The notes: generated from the sequence alone by a model not told the origin. DNA of 64,000 nucleotides from Paenibacillus sp. GP183 (GCF_900104695.1 NZ_FNSW01000001.1:2294001-2358000), one strand, 5' to 3'; shown: positions 39,496 to 49,085, counted from the first letter of the stretch. Numbers and translations: made by a program.

Positions 39496-40986
39496 TTGCA
39501 TACCGTTGGATATTACCGTAATTCGATTACAACTGAAAAGCAGAAACTCTCCATTAAAATGCAACTTGACCACGCGGATGTAGCAGCTAAAAACCATCGA
39601 TTAGTGATTGACCATGAGTTTATTGATAGCGAAACTTCTGCAATGAAAAAAAAAGCTGAGGAAAGAGAAGAACTAACTCTTCTCATGGATTGGATTGATC
39701 GGGGCAAAGTTGCAAATTTATTGGTCTATAGAAGGGATAGATTAGCTCGAAATTTAAATGAACATCTTACAATCTATAGGAAGCTCAAGGCACAAAATGT
39801 CAATGTAATCTTTACTTCTGGTAATGAAGTGCCAATGCTGTACACCGATGAAGGTGAGTTAATTGAAACAATTCTTGCAGGTTATAACCAAGAAGAAGGC
39901 AAACGCATCGTTAAGAAGTTAGTTGAGTCCAGAGAAAGTATGGCACGCGATGGCCTAAAAGCGGCGGGTCCTCAATCGTTTGGCTATAAAGTAAATCCAT
40001 CCAAAGCCGGGGATCAAATTAAACTTGAAGAAGAAGAAAAGGTAATTGTACAAATATTTGAGGATTTTGTGTATAAGGACTTCAATAAGTTTAGTGATTT
40101 TGTAAGACATGTTAACAACTACTCGCAGAAAACAAAAAAACAGCTCTGGCACGACTCAGATCTTAAAAGCATCTTAAAAAATGCACTGTATAAAGGAATT
40201 CGCGTTTATGTCTCGGGGGGACAAACTATTGTTTCCGACAAAGCACAGCATTTAAGAATGGTTAGTGACAAGTTATGGGAAGAAGCACAATTAAAGTTAG
40301 AAAGTAGACCAAAGAAAACAAAGAAAACAAAGGAATCACAAGATGACTTGGTTTTTTTGTTTGATGTTAAATGCGGAGAATGTGGTGAACACATGACAAA
40401 TATTCGAAACAAATACAATGATGATATTAAGGGCTATTATAAATGCAAAGCTCATCCCCACCTTAAATTTGAAAAAACTCGTCTTGAAATGATGATCTTT
40501 CTAGAAACCACTAATTATTTAAAAAATTTATCTCATCAATACACACTTGAGATATTCAAAAAAGACATTGTTGAAGAAACAAGGAAATTAGCTCACGTAC
40601 TAATATTATTAAAAACCCAAATTGAAAATCTAAGTCAAACACTTAACGAAAAAACTCTAATGTGGATTGAACAACAAGATAATCAGGAGTTAAGTGATTT
40701 ACTGCTACAGTTAGATAAAAAGTTAGAAACAAGTAGAAAAGGACATGAATACCTAGAAAAGAAGATTTTTCGTTTAAAACAACTTCCTAAAAAAGCTGAA
40801 CAATTTATACAGAACTCTGAATTACCCGATTTATTAAATATAAATAGGGACCAGAACAAACTTAAAAATGAAATCATTCCAGGAATTATTGCTGAGATAG
40901 CAATTTCTGACTCAAATTTGGATATAACATTCAAACACCCTTTTAAATATTCTATTGCGGAGGCTATGTCTTTTGAAAATACCTGA
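39496..40986 (+). CDS. Large serine recombinase 1
   Basis: A 496-residue recombinase starting at TTG 39496 (AAAGGCGGG upstream). Resolvase domain: VGYYRNSITTEKQ with catalytic Ser10 and Arg8, then the conserved VYRRDRLARN near residue 80. A recombinase domain follows (GPQSFGYKVNPSKAG), then a zinc ribbon (VKCGECGEHM ... YKCKAH) and a coiled coil (residues 375-450). All parts of the large serine integrase family are present. It is followed without gap by a second one; paired large serine recombinases are known in SCC-type and TnpX-type elements. It sits at the origin end of the cassette array. Confidence 0.92.
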   Translation: MHTVGYYRNSITTEKQKLSIKMQLDHADVAAKNHRLVIDHEFIDSETSAMKKKAEEREELTLLMDWIDRGKVANLLVYRRDRLARNLNEHLTIYRKLKAQNVNVIFTSGNEVPMLYTDEGELIETILAGYNQEEGKRIVKKLVESRESMARDGLKAAGPQSFGYKVNPSKAGDQIKLEEEEKVIVQIFEDFVYKDFNKFSDFVRHVNNYSQKTKKQLWHDSDLKSILKNALYKGIRVYVSGGQTIVSDKAQHLRMVSDKLWEEAQLKLESRPKKTKKTKESQDDLVFLFDVKCGECGEHMTNIRNKYNDDIKGYYKCKAHPHLKFEKTRLEMMIFLETTNYLKNLSHQYTLEIFKKDIVEETRKLAHVLILLKTQIENLSQTLNEKTLMWIEQQDNQELSDLLLQLDKKLETSRKGHEYLEKKIFRLKQLPKKAEQFIQNSELPDLLNINRDQNKLKNEIIPGIIAEIAISDSNLDITFKHPFKYSIAEAMSFENT

Positions 40987-42514
40987 TTTAACTGGTAAGC
41001 GTGGGGTCTTCTATGGCAGGCATTCAACAGACCATCAAGAGATGAAATCGCAAGAAGATTCAGCTAAACAATTTGCTTTAAAATATAACTGTCATATTGA
41101 ATTTGATAAGTATATTGATCCGGCCAAATCCGGTGACGATTTGTCTAAACGAAAAGGGATGCTCGCATTAATTGAGGATGCAGATCAAGGCTTATTCGAT
41201 TTTGTAGTTACGTATCATCGTGACCGATTAACCCGTGATCCTCTTCACGGGCAAATAATTAGAACCAGTATGTCACTACAGAAAGTTCCTATTTATATCA
41301 CCATCGATGAAAGTGTATATGATACAGGTGATTTAATGATTCATTTTGTTCAGGATGGGATATCTAAATATGAACTTCAAAAAATTCGGAAAAATACTAA
41401 AAATGCTATTCAATCGTTGGCAAGAAGTGGTGATTGGGTTGGGGGTAAAGCTCCATTCGGTTATATGTATGAGAGCGACACTGGAAATCTTAAGCAAACA
41501 GAGGATGCCTATTTAGTAGAAAGGATATTTAAAGAATACACTCAACACGAAGGATTCTCTTCTATAGCGAAAAATTTACCTCCAGGTACACGTAAAGGCA
41601 AGAATTGGACAAAATCACATGTAAAAGCTGTTATAACAAGTCCTTTTTACGCTGGATATATTAGCATATATAGAACAAACGAACACTCACGAGTTGAAAT
41701 GGATCGAGATAAATGGATAATGGGGAAAAGTATTATAATTCAACCAATAATAACTATTGAAGAATGGGAATATTGTTGGGAAATTTATCGAAAAAAAGTT
41801 ATGAAAGAAATTACCCCTAAACACTATAAAACCAGTTTATTTTTGAATGGGATTATAGTTTGTGCTTTTGCTGACTGTAACCAAAACAAACTAAAGACAT
41901 TAAATAAGCAAAGCTACTCCAAAAAAGGAAAACCATATGGGAAAAGAATATATTTTTGTGACATCTGTAATAATATGGTCGATGCAGAAAGAATACATCC
42001 GATAGTTATACAGAAAATAAACCAAGAACTGAGTAAAATCAATTCGGATCAACTTGTAAAAGCACTAAAAAATAATATTCAACATGAATGCTCAAAATTG
42101 GAAACAGAGAAGTATCATCTTGAACTTAATGTTATCAAATTGGAGAATCAAGTTATAAAATTAAATAAAACTTCCGAAGGAATCTTTAGAGAAACTGAGG
42201 AAGGTAGCAATACATTCACATCGTTATCCGAAAATCAAGAATCAATGATAAGGATTATTAAAAATTCAATAAATGATACATCTGTAAGAATTGATTCTCT
42301 TTACGAGCAAATTAATACCATAAGTAAGCGTCTAAAGTATTTACGGACAATTGAAGATAGTGAACAAGTATCCCTTGCTCGGCTTGTAGATATCAAAAAA
42401 ATGGACGAAAGTAACTTAAAAAATATCAGGGAATTTCTATTGGAATTTGTCCAATCAATAACAATTGATAAAAATCATAACTTACATTATAACTTTCGAT
42501 CTAATTTAATCTAA
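40973..42514 (+). CDS. Large serine recombinase 2
   Basis: About 513 residues from TTG 40973, chosen because GCGGAGG lies 9 bases upstream; it overlaps the first recombinase by 14 bases. Resolvase domain GVFYGRHSTDHQE with catalytic Ser18 and Arg16, and TYHRDRLTRD. Recombinase domain GDWVGGKAPFGYMYESD. The zinc ribbon is unusual (CAFADCNQNK ... YFCDICNNMV), then a coiled coil (residues 350-450). It is only distantly similar to recombinase 1, so the pair is not a recent duplication. Together they could form heterotypic synapses. Confidence 0.92.
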   Translation: MKIPDLTGKRGVFYGRHSTDHQEMKSQEDSAKQFALKYNCHIEFDKYIDPAKSGDDLSKRKGMLALIEDADQGLFDFVVTYHRDRLTRDPLHGQIIRTSMSLQKVPIYITIDESVYDTGDLMIHFVQDGISKYELQKIRKNTKNAIQSLARSGDWVGGKAPFGYMYESDTGNLKQTEDAYLVERIFKEYTQHEGFSSIAKNLPPGTRKGKNWTKSHVKAVITSPFYAGYISIYRTNEHSRVEMDRDKWIMGKSIIIQPIITIEEWEYCWEIYRKKVMKEITPKHYKTSLFLNGIIVCAFADCNQNKLKTLNKQSYSKKGKPYGKRIYFCDICNNMVDAERIHPIVIQKINQELSKINSDQLVKALKNNIQHECSKLETEKYHLELNVIKLENQVIKLNKTSEGIFRETEEGSNTFTSLSENQESMIRIIKNSINDTSVRIDSLYEQINTISKRLKYLRTIEDSEQVSLARLVDIKKMDESNLKNIREFLLEFVQSITIDKNHNLHYNFRSNLI

Positions 42515-42564
42515 TTTTAGAAATTAACCGATTAATATAGCGGTTTATTTTTTTGTGTACACAT

Positions 42565-42771
42565 CTCGGTATTTAGGTAGGAAAATCAAAAAAAGTATCG
42601 GGAAATAGGTAGGTATCCCATGGGATACCTACCTATTTCCCGATACGAAAAACCCCTAGATGTACAAGCTGTAAGGGATTATTTGATTTTATGTTATCAA
42701 TAAATATTAGGCTGCAATTAACGTCTCGGTAATTGGGTAGCTTTTCTAAAAATTACTCGGTAATTGGGCAT
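42565..42771. repeat. Palindrome and repeated 16-base motif after the recombinases
   Basis: Perfect 52-base palindrome at 42595-42646 (arms begin GTATCGGGAAATAGGTAGG). Related motifs lie at 42565 (CTCGGTATTTAGGTAG), 42725 (CTCGGTAATTGGGTAG) and 42756 (CTCGGTAATTGGGCAT). No gene. Candidate recombinase site or terminator-like structure. Confidence 0.75.
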
Positions 42772-42783
42772 GAAATTTTATGT

Positions 42784-43632
42784 TTACAAAACAAACCCCA
42801 TCACAGATGGAGATCGCAAATATCCCTTCTTCGTATAACATTGAAATTTAACCTTGCATGATATTTGAGGAACCAAATGAATCCAGTTGGAATCTTCTTT
42901 AACTACAAGCTGCTTATATATACTATGGAAGGCTTGTCTTTCCGCAGACGGAACAAATTCTGTAATTCCTACATACCTCCCATCTTTTACAAGAGACCAT
43001 CCGAAGTCCTTTTTCCTGATTCCACTAATTTGTACGGTTTCGTATTGATAATTTTTGATCTTAACCCATGATTCACTTCTGTAGTCAAGCTGATAACGAC
43101 TTGATTTCCTTTTACTTACGATACCTTCTAATGACTGCTGCACGACGTTATCGTACAACATATTTCCATCCTCAAATGTTGGACAAACTGAAATTATGTT
43201 ACCAGAAGTTACAACTTCATTTAGTAATCCCAGCCTTGCTTCAAGAGGTGTATACATAACATTTTTTCCGTTAAGAAGAAGGTTATCAAAGGCTACAAAA
43301 TGAGCCGGCAGAGAATGTACGCGTTGAAATCTTTTCTCGGGATTCTTGGTAAGAAATCGCTCCATAACCGAGTCAAAACATGGTTTACCGTTTTCATCAA
43401 GTACAATCATTTCGCCATCCAAGATACATTCATCGGCATTTAATTTTAAGTTTTGCATTTCTGGATATTGACTCGTACATTCATTGCCATGACGCGTGAA
43501 AATACGTACACAGCCATTTTGATAATGCAAAAGAGCTCTATGTCCGTCAAATTTCATTTGGTGAATATAATCCCCTTGAGGAACAGTATCGCTTTTTTGT
43601 AAAAGCATTGGTTTAATCGGCTTGTTTATCAA
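42784..43632 (-). CDS. ATP-dependent DNA ligase (LigD-type, ligase domain only)
   Basis: A 282-residue ligase with the adenylation motif MKFDGHRA (Lys27), motif III-like CILDGEMIVLDE, motif IV LEGIVSKRKSSRY and motif V SWVKIKNYQYE, ending in a short OB domain. It seals DNA nicks using ATP. It lacks polymerase and nuclease domains of full LigD. It lies next to the serine recombinases and the palindromic repeats, which raises the idea of a helper in DNA rearrangement, but such ligases are also common in Paenibacillaceae as repair enzymes. Confidence 0.9.
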   Translation of the reverse strand: MINKPIKPMLLQKSDTVPQGDYIHQMKFDGHRALLHYQNGCVRIFTRHGNECTSQYPEMQNLKLNADECILDGEMIVLDENGKPCFDSVMERFLTKNPEKRFQRVHSLPAHFVAFDNLLLNGKNVMYTPLEARLGLLNEVVTSGNIISVCPTFEDGNMLYDNVVQQSLEGIVSKRKSSRYQLDYRSESWVKIKNYQYETVQISGIRKKDFGWSLVKDGRYVGITEFVPSAERQAFHSIYKQLVVKEDSNWIHLVPQISCKVKFQCYTKKGYLRSPSVMGFVL

Positions 43633-43733
43633 TTTAGATCACTCCAATTAAACCTTACCACGTTGTAAATATGATCGCATTATGTAATTTATGGCGTTTC
43701 AAACGCCTTTAAATAATCATAAAGTCACCCTTG

Positions 43734-44174
43734 TTATTCTCCAAAGATCTTTTCAAGCGATTCTCTCTGATCTGGTTTAATCTTAATAATGCTGCGAATG
43801 CTTTTCGCCTTTACTTCGGTTTCGTCGATTGTTTTGGCAATGCCGAGTTCAATTAGTGTGCCAGCGGCAACCGTTCCAGTGCGTCCTTTGCCTCCGCCGC
43901 AGTGAAATGCAACCTTTTTACCGTTATTATAGGCTTTTACGACCTCATCGATTGCCCGTTTAAATAATACTTCTTGGCCATCAGTTGCATTATCTCCAAG
44001 TGGAATTTGGATCCACTCCACATTTGCTTCCGGATAAGCACAGCCTGTTGCTTCACCGCGTAGATCAACGACCACCTCCACGCCTTCGTTTTTCACCATA
44101 TCTTCGACGTCGTCTGCTCCACCCATAAAAATCTTGTCTTCATGAAGAGCGTGATATTGCTTCTCTTCGATCAT
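43734..44174 (-). CDS. Dual-specificity/tyrosine phosphatase-like protein of the ars operon
   Basis: A 146-residue phosphatase with the active loop HCGGGKGRTGTVA (Cys and Arg present) and a general-acid Asp near PLGDNATDG. The start ATG overlaps the arsI stop as ATGA. Similar phosphatase-like proteins occur at the end of ars operons in Bacillales; its exact role is not known to me. It is the last gene of the operon, which seems to be transcribed from about 47.3 kb. Confidence 0.85.
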   Translation of the reverse strand: MIEEKQYHALHEDKIFMGGADDVEDMVKNEGVEVVVDLRGEATGCAYPEANVEWIQIPLGDNATDGQEVLFKRAIDEVVKAYNNGKKVAFHCGGGKGRTGTVAAGTLIELGIAKTIDETEVKAKSIRSIIKIKPDQRESLEKIFGE

Positions 44175-44647
44175 TTTCTTCCACCTTTAGAAAAGGAACC
44201 AAACTCGACTTTTACTGGTTGGCTTGGAGGAGCACAGCACAGCGAAAGGTCATTTTGCTCACCTGCTGAATCAAATTCCGAATCTTCCTTTGTGTAAAAT
44301 ATCTCCCATGCATTACCGTCTGGATCGTAGACCCAAACTTTATCCTGCACTGCATAGCAGCAGGTCGTGTTCATCTCATCGATGAGCAGCAATCCGCTTT
44401 CACGCAGCCGCTCTCCCATCGCCAAAACTTCTTCGGTGTTATTCACCTGAAAGCCCAAGTGATTAAGGACACCTTTTTTTTCAAAGGGTCGAACATTTAA
44501 CGAAAAATGTAGGGCTGGTTCTTCCAGTTCAAACTTTACATAGTTGTCTTTGATTTTGGTTGGCTCTGTTCCAAAAAAAGCATGTTAAAAATCTAAGGAA
44601 TTAGTAAGATCGGTACTGTTTAAAGCTACATGCATTCTCTTAATCAT
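44171..44647 (-). pseudogene. arsI: arsI-like C-As lyase, broken by one stop codon
   Basis: From ATG 44647 the frame reads MIKRMHVALNSTDLTNSLDF, then a TAA at 44585-44587, then HAFFGTEPTKIKDNYVKFEL and on to ...VYDPDGNAWEIFYTKEDSEF and CCAPP. Family members have Tyr where the TAA lies, so one base change inactivated it. ArsI is a vicinal-oxygen-chelate dioxygenase that splits carbon-arsenic bonds in methylarsenite. The metal ligand and the Cys pair (MNTTCCYAV) are otherwise intact. The C-terminal 95 codons could still be translated from an internal start. Confidence 0.88.
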
Positions 44648-44660
44648 CAGCTTTGCCTCC

Positions 44661-45086
44661 TTATTTACCTTCTTTTACGAATTGTGCAATGCGATTTTTA
44701 ATCGAGTCCCGAACACTGCGGAATTGAGCAATAATTTCTTCTTCCGTTCCCGTTGCTTTGGCTGGATCATCAAATCCCCAGTGCCATTTGGTTACGTTCT
44801 TGTTGGAGATCACTGGACAATGTTCATCTGCGTGCCCACAAAGCGTAATCACATAATCAGCACGATTTAAAATTTCCGGATCAATCACATTCGAAGAATT
44901 TGAGCTAATATCCACACCAGCTTCGCTCATGACTTGAACCGCACGCGGATTTAGTCCATGTGCTTCAAGCCCGGCACTTTTCACTTCATATTTATCACTG
45001 CCAAGTGCATTTAAAAATCCGTCAGCTATTTGGCTTCTGCAAGAGTTTCCTGTGCACAAAAAATATACGAGCGGTTTCTTCTCCAT
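44661..45086 (-). CDS. arsC: Arsenate reductase, thioredoxin-linked type
   Basis: A 141-residue ArsC of the low-molecular-weight phosphatase fold. The active loop is [14 protein letters not shown] (Cys11, Arg17), and the two further Cys needed for the relay are in [10 protein letters not shown]. It reduces arsenate to arsenite, regenerated by thioredoxin. It lies directly behind arsB, the usual partner. Start ATG follows GAAGGAGATCGATAACC. Confidence 0.95.
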   Translation of the reverse strand: MEKKPLVYFLCTGNSCRSQIADGFLNALGSDKYEVKSAGLEAHGLNPRAVQVMSEAGVDISSNSSNVIDPEILNRADYVITLCGHADEHCPVISNKNVTKWHWGFDDPAKATGTEEEIIAQFRSVRDSIKNRIAQFVKEGK

Positions 45087-45111
45087 GGTTATCGATCTCC
45101 TTCAAGTTATG

Positions 45112-46515
45112 TTACTGAGCTCTTTTAGTTTGCTTCAGGCTTATTACGTTTTTAACAAGTATGGTGATCGCGACAAACAAGATACAGACCACGACGATTG
45201 GCAACCAAACATTTGCACCAAAAGTGCTTATAAAATAAAGCCACAGATAAAGCCCCGATAAGGTGATGAATAGTGTGGGTACAGTTAACAGGATACCAAT
45301 TTTAAAGTAATACCCCCAGCTGATTTTCACGTCTTTTCGAGATAGAACATGCAGCCAAAGCAGGGTGGCAAGCGATCCGATCGGTGTAATCTTCGGACCT
45401 AGATCGGAACCGATCACATTTGCATAGATCAGTGCCTCCCGAATCACTCCCTGTGTTTGTGTTCCTTTGATGGCAAGTGCATCGATCATCACTGTCGGCA
45501 TGTTATTCATAATCGACGATAAGATCGCGGCAATAAAACCCGTTCCAAGCGTAGCCGCGAAGAGCCCTTTGTCTGAAACAGCTTGAATCACATTGCCTAA
45601 TACATCTGTAAGTCCCACGTTACGCAGTCCATAAACCACGACATACATACCGATGGAGAAAACAACAACTGCCCATGGTGCATTTTTCACGAGTTTTGCT
45701 GTATGAATAGCTGGGCTGTTTCTGGCTGCAATAAGAAACGCAATGGCAGCGATACCTGCAACAATGGATACGGGAATGGAGAAAAATTCACTAACAAAGT
45801 ACGCTACAAGCAAGAGACCCAAAATGACCCAAGATAATTTGAACAATCTCATATCTTTAATGGCTTCATTCGGTTTCTTTAATTCCTTAAGGTTATAATC
45901 TTTAGGGATACTTTTGCCGAAATACAGATACAAAACAATAAGGCTCGCGAGAATGGAGAAGAAATTTGGAACAATCATACGGCTTGCATATTCTGCAAAA
46001 CCGATACCAAAATAATCGGCGGATACAATGTTAACTAAGTTACTTACTACCAAGGGCAAAGATGATGTATCCGCGATGAAACCACTGGCCATAATGAAAG
46101 GCAATATCATTTTGTCATCAAACTTTAAGGCCCTTACCATTGCAAGAACAATTGGAGTGATAATTAGAGCGGCACCATCGTTGGCAAAAAGGGCTGCAAC
46201 ACCTGCTCCGAGTAGAATGATAAATACAAACATTAATGTCCCGTTTCCGCGTGCAAGACGAGCCATATGTAGAGCTGCCCATTCAAAAAAACCAATTTCA
46301 TCAAGAATCAAGGAAATAAGGATAATGGCAACAAATGCGAGTGTAGCGTTCCATACAATGCTGGTAACCGTTCCAACGTCGGTAAGCGATACTACTCCAA
46401 ATAGGAGTGCAAGAATGGCTCCCCCCATAGCTGACCAACCGATATTAAGTCCTCTTGGCTGCCAAATCACAAATGTAAGTGTTACAAGAAAAATCAAAAT
46501 AGCAATGATTGTCAT
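45112..46515 (-). CDS. arsB: Arsenite efflux pump
   Basis: Start at ATG 46515, overlapping the arsR stop as ATGA. About 467 residues and ten to twelve spans with the ArsB/NhaD signature: [40 protein letters not shown] and [20 protein letters not shown]. It exports arsenite (and antimonite) using the proton gradient. It acts after the ArsC enzymes. Confidence 0.95.
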   Translation of the reverse strand: MTIIAILIFLVTLTFVIWQPRGLNIGWSAMGGAILALLFGVVSLTDVGTVTSIVWNATLAFVAIILISLILDEIGFFEWAALHMARLARGNGTLMFVFIILLGAGVAALFANDGAALIITPIVLAMVRALKFDDKMILPFIMASGFIADTSSLPLVVSNLVNIVSADYFGIGFAEYASRMIVPNFFSILASLIVLYLYFGKSIPKDYNLKELKKPNEAIKDMRLFKLSWVILGLLLVAYFVSEFFSIPVSIVAGIAAIAFLIAARNSPAIHTAKLVKNAPWAVVVFSIGMYVVVYGLRNVGLTDVLGNVIQAVSDKGLFAATLGTGFIAAILSSIMNNMPTVMIDALAIKGTQTQGVIREALIYANVIGSDLGPKITPIGSLATLLWLHVLSRKDVKISWGYYFKIGILLTVPTLFITLSGLYLWLYFISTFGANVWLPIVVVCILFVAITILVKNVISLKQTKRAQ

Positions 46516-46841
46516 ACTTCCTCCTGTACTTCGCAGCAACCTTTTACCGCTTCGATTTGCTCTTTCATGGAAGGTAAATGCTCATAAATGCATTGGACAT
46601 AAGGTTTATCAATGACATTCAGTGAGTAATACACCCATTGGCCTTTCCTTTTCTCATTGACCAACCCGGCAGCTTTTAATTTTCGGAGATGCTGACTGGC
46701 GTTCGGCTGAGACATACCGGTAATGTCAGTAATGTCGCATACGCAGAGCTCTCGCTCGCGGAGTAGAGCAATGATCGATAGCCTGGTCTTATCAGCTAAC
46801 AACTTATATGCTTCTGCCATGTCCTTAATTTGATCATCCAT
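46512..46841 (-). CDS. arsR: ArsR-family repressor of the ars operon
   Basis: A 109-residue winged helix protein. The metalloid-binding helix has [20 protein letters not shown] with the Cys-Val-Cys pair expected for As(III) sensing, and KGQWVYYSL forms the wing. It should repress the operon until arsenite binds. Overlaps arsC-like upstream by eight bases and arsB downstream by four, so the operon is tightly coupled. Confidence 0.94.
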   Translation of the reverse strand: MDDQIKDMAEAYKLLADKTRLSIIALLRERELCVCDITDITGMSQPNASQHLRKLKAAGLVNEKRKGQWVYYSLNVIDKPYVQCIYEHLPSMKEQIEAVKGCCEVQEEV

Positions 46842-47265
46842 ATGTAATCTCCTTACTAAGTAAACCTCTAGACTTCAAAAGCTCTGTTACTTTTTCTTTA
46901 ATCTCATCTCTTGTTCTCCGGTAGGAATCTAAGTCGCCGCCGGAAGGGTCTGATAAATTCCACTGGACATTTTGAATGCCAAAAGGAACAATAGGGCATT
47001 TTTCTCGTGTCTCCTCACATAATTTCACGATGATGTTGGATCGGACAAAGAGTTTCATATCAATTTTCTTTGAGGTTTGACTACTTATATCAAGCCCCAC
47101 TTCATTCATGACATCAATGGTTCTTGGGTCCAATTCACTTTTTTCTAATCCGGCACTATATACCTCTACATTGTTCCCGCCAAGATGCTTGGCAAACGCT
47201 TCTGACATCTGACTTCTGCAGCGATTATGCTGGCAAATGAAATAAATTCGGACGACCTGCTTCAT
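46834..47265 (-). CDS. ArsC-like low-molecular-weight phosphatase family protein
   Basis: A 143-residue LMW-PTP fold protein with loop FICQHNRCRSQMSEAFA (Cys11, Arg17). The downstream Cys pair is spaced LCEETREKCP, similar to arsenate reductases. It is distinct from arsC at 44661, so the operon carries two. First gene of the operon; an AT-rich dyad upstream (47293-47320) may be the ArsR operator. Confidence 0.88.
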   Translation of the reverse strand: MKQVVRIYFICQHNRCRSQMSEAFAKHLGGNNVEVYSAGLEKSELDPRTIDVMNEVGLDISSQTSKKIDMKLFVRSNIIVKLCEETREKCPIVPFGIQNVQWNLSDPSGGDLDSYRRTRDEIKEKVTELLKSRGLLSKEITYG

Positions 47266-47282
47266 ATCCTCACCCCAAAAAA

Positions 47283-47335
47283 TTTGATTTGATATGAGTA
47301 TATAATTAATCGATTATATAATCAACCTTTTAAGG
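47283..47335 (-). promoter_or_regulatory. Probable ars promoter and ArsR operator
   Basis: TATAATTAATCGATTATATA forms an imperfect dyad of the type bound by ArsR proteins, located directly before the first operon gene. Confidence 0.45.
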
Positions 47336-47349
47336 ATTAACAAATTGTA

Positions 47350-47376
47350 AAAAAGAACTCCTATTATAGGAGTTCG
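47350..47376 (-). terminator. Intrinsic terminator
   Basis: Minus-strand stem GAACTCCT/AGGAGTTC with six T after it closes the decayed monooxygenase unit before the ars operon. Confidence 0.8.
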
Positions 47377-47433
47377 CATAGAAGCTTTATAAGCTGTCTT
47401 TAACATAAGATCAGACATGCTCAGCAGAAGCTA

Positions 47434-48329
47434 CTTTTTCAAATCCGAAACTAAACGCTTTACAACAATCTTGGCATCTTTTCCGGATCCACGAATCGTC
47501 GCTGAAGCGAATGAATTTTGCCATGGCATAACTCCGATTTTCGTAAATTGTTTAAACATTTTTTTATGTTGAGGCTTGTTTTCTCGACACTGCATGTTGG
47601 TAACGACCGTCATCCAATACCCCAGAAGAACTACCCATTAACAAACGTTTACCTATTTCCGAATGATCCAACCCAATAACGTGAAGCCAAAAGTGAATAT
47701 CTTTTCCAAGGAACCTTTGAGGAAGGAATTTAATGGGGCTTCTTGTCGCGAGAATTACATCCGCAATATCAGCCAATTCTACTGCAATTTGAACAGCTGA
47801 ATTACCTCCTCCGACGACGATAACCTTCTTATTACCAAGAAACATATCCGAGTTTTTATATTGTTTCGAATGTAAGATTGTTCCCGTGTAAACGCTTGAG
47901 CCAGGTATTTCTGGTATAAAAGGTTTCGTAAATGGTCCGGTCGCACAGATGACTGATCGGGAGTAATACGTATCACCACTCGAAGTAATAATCTTATATA
48001 GTTCTTGCTCTTTTAACTCTTGAACCACTTCCACATTGAACTGTATGGGAACATTAAAATAAGCCGCATAAGATTTCAGAAATTTGGACCACTTCATTTC
48101 GAGTTGGATATCGATTGGGATCTCCCGGGAATTGCATTCCGGGTAAAGAGGAGTATGCAGCTGGTGAAAATAACTTAAGGCTTTCGTAATAATTAGCCCA
48201 TGATCCTAGATTAGAGGTATTTATTTCCAACACGGTAAACTGCAACCCTGCTTTTTGCAGATAATATGCAGTGGCTAGACCAGACTGACCTCCACCAATC
48301 ACGATGGTGTCGTACTGAATATTTGACAT
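47434..48329 (-). pseudogene. Flavin-dependent monooxygenase, multiply frameshifted
   Basis: The N-terminal frame has the FAD motif IVIGGGQSGLATAYYL and GSWANYYESLKLFSPAAYSS, then breaks near 48090. The next frame has the NADP motif IVVGGGNSAVQIAVELAD and runs to about 47570. A third piece ends SATIRGSGKDAKIVVKRL, the usual C-terminus of this family. At least two frameshifts and probably an internal deletion separate the parts. Such enzymes accompany ars genes in some Bacillales (arsenic oxidation or methylarsenite handling), but here it is inactive. Confidence 0.82.
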
Positions 48330-48399
48330 AATGAAGCCTCCAATTCTCATACTTACATATTGTAATATCGCTAAATAACGATATGTTGAGTAAATAAAA

Positions 48400-48683
48400 T
48401 TATTTACAGCAGTTTCGCAAATAGGATGATAAACTATCAAGTGAATACGCGATGCGTTCTTTGTTAGGGTAATAAATCACAGCTTTGCCTTCTTTTTTGG
48501 ACATAAGAATACCGGCTCGTTTCAGATATGAAAGATGCTCCGAAGCCGTTGATTGCCCGACATTGACGAAATCGGCAACCTCGTTAACGGTTAGTTCTTG
48601 GGCTTCATATACAAGAATAAGATCTCTTGACGCTTTTCACTTGCTAAAGCTTTAACAAATTCTTGAACTGTCGATTCAAACAT
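48400..48683 (-). pseudogene. ArsR/SmtB-family regulator with frameshift
   Basis: From ATG 48683 (GAGGTGATCCCA before it) the frame reads MFESTVQEFVKALASEKRQE then breaks near 48625; the next frame continues LVYEAQELTVNEVADFVNVG, QSTASEHLSYLKRAGILMSK and ends SYLRNCCK. The length minus a multiple of three shows one base gained or lost. The tail Cys pair fits a metalloid sensor. It probably once controlled the decayed monooxygenase downstream. Confidence 0.85.
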
Positions 48684-48697
48684 TGGGATCACCTCAT

Positions 48698-48740
48698 GAG
48701 TATTGTATAGCTTCTGCATTCCAGAAGCTATACAATACTC
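48698..48740. repeat. Perfect 19-base inverted repeat
   Basis: Arms GAGTATTGTATAGCTTCTG and CAGAAGCTATACAATACTC around a five-base loop, just upstream of the broken arsR-type gene. No T-run follows, so an operator or attenuator is as likely as a terminator. Confidence 0.8.
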
Positions 48741-48754
48741 AATTAAACGTAAGA

Positions 48755-48940
48755 TCAACCACAGCAAGCTGAACTATTTTCTGTACTGCAGCAGGAAGAG
48801 GTAGTAGAAGTTTCCGTGGTGCAGCATGATTTCGAAGGTTTTTAGCTAATTTCAGATGTTACTTCTTTAATCTCGACTCCGCAGCAGTTTCCTTGATTTT
48901 TTGCATTAACATCAACCAGTTTTTTAATAAAATTCCTTAT
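48755..48940 (-). pseudogene. Cys-Cys-rich mini-protein with internal stop
   Basis: The minus-strand frame reads RNFIKKLVDVNAKNQGNCCG, VEIKEVTSEIS, a TAA, then KPSKSCCTTETSTTSSCCST and ENSSACCG. Four Cys-Cys pairs point to metal(loid) binding. The first codon would be ATA, so the start is also lost. The paralogous mini-gene at 50043 shares the start and the Cys-Cys spacing. Confidence 0.6.
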
Positions 48941-49085
48941 ACTAAACCCTCCTCAATTAATTTTGATTCCATGTCTCCATATTAGATAACCTATGAATGT
49001 GTCAATTTAGCTAATCCAAAATTGGGATAGGCACAAAATGGATATTGGTATATGATGGAAGAAAATGGTTGAGGGGTTGGGTTTT

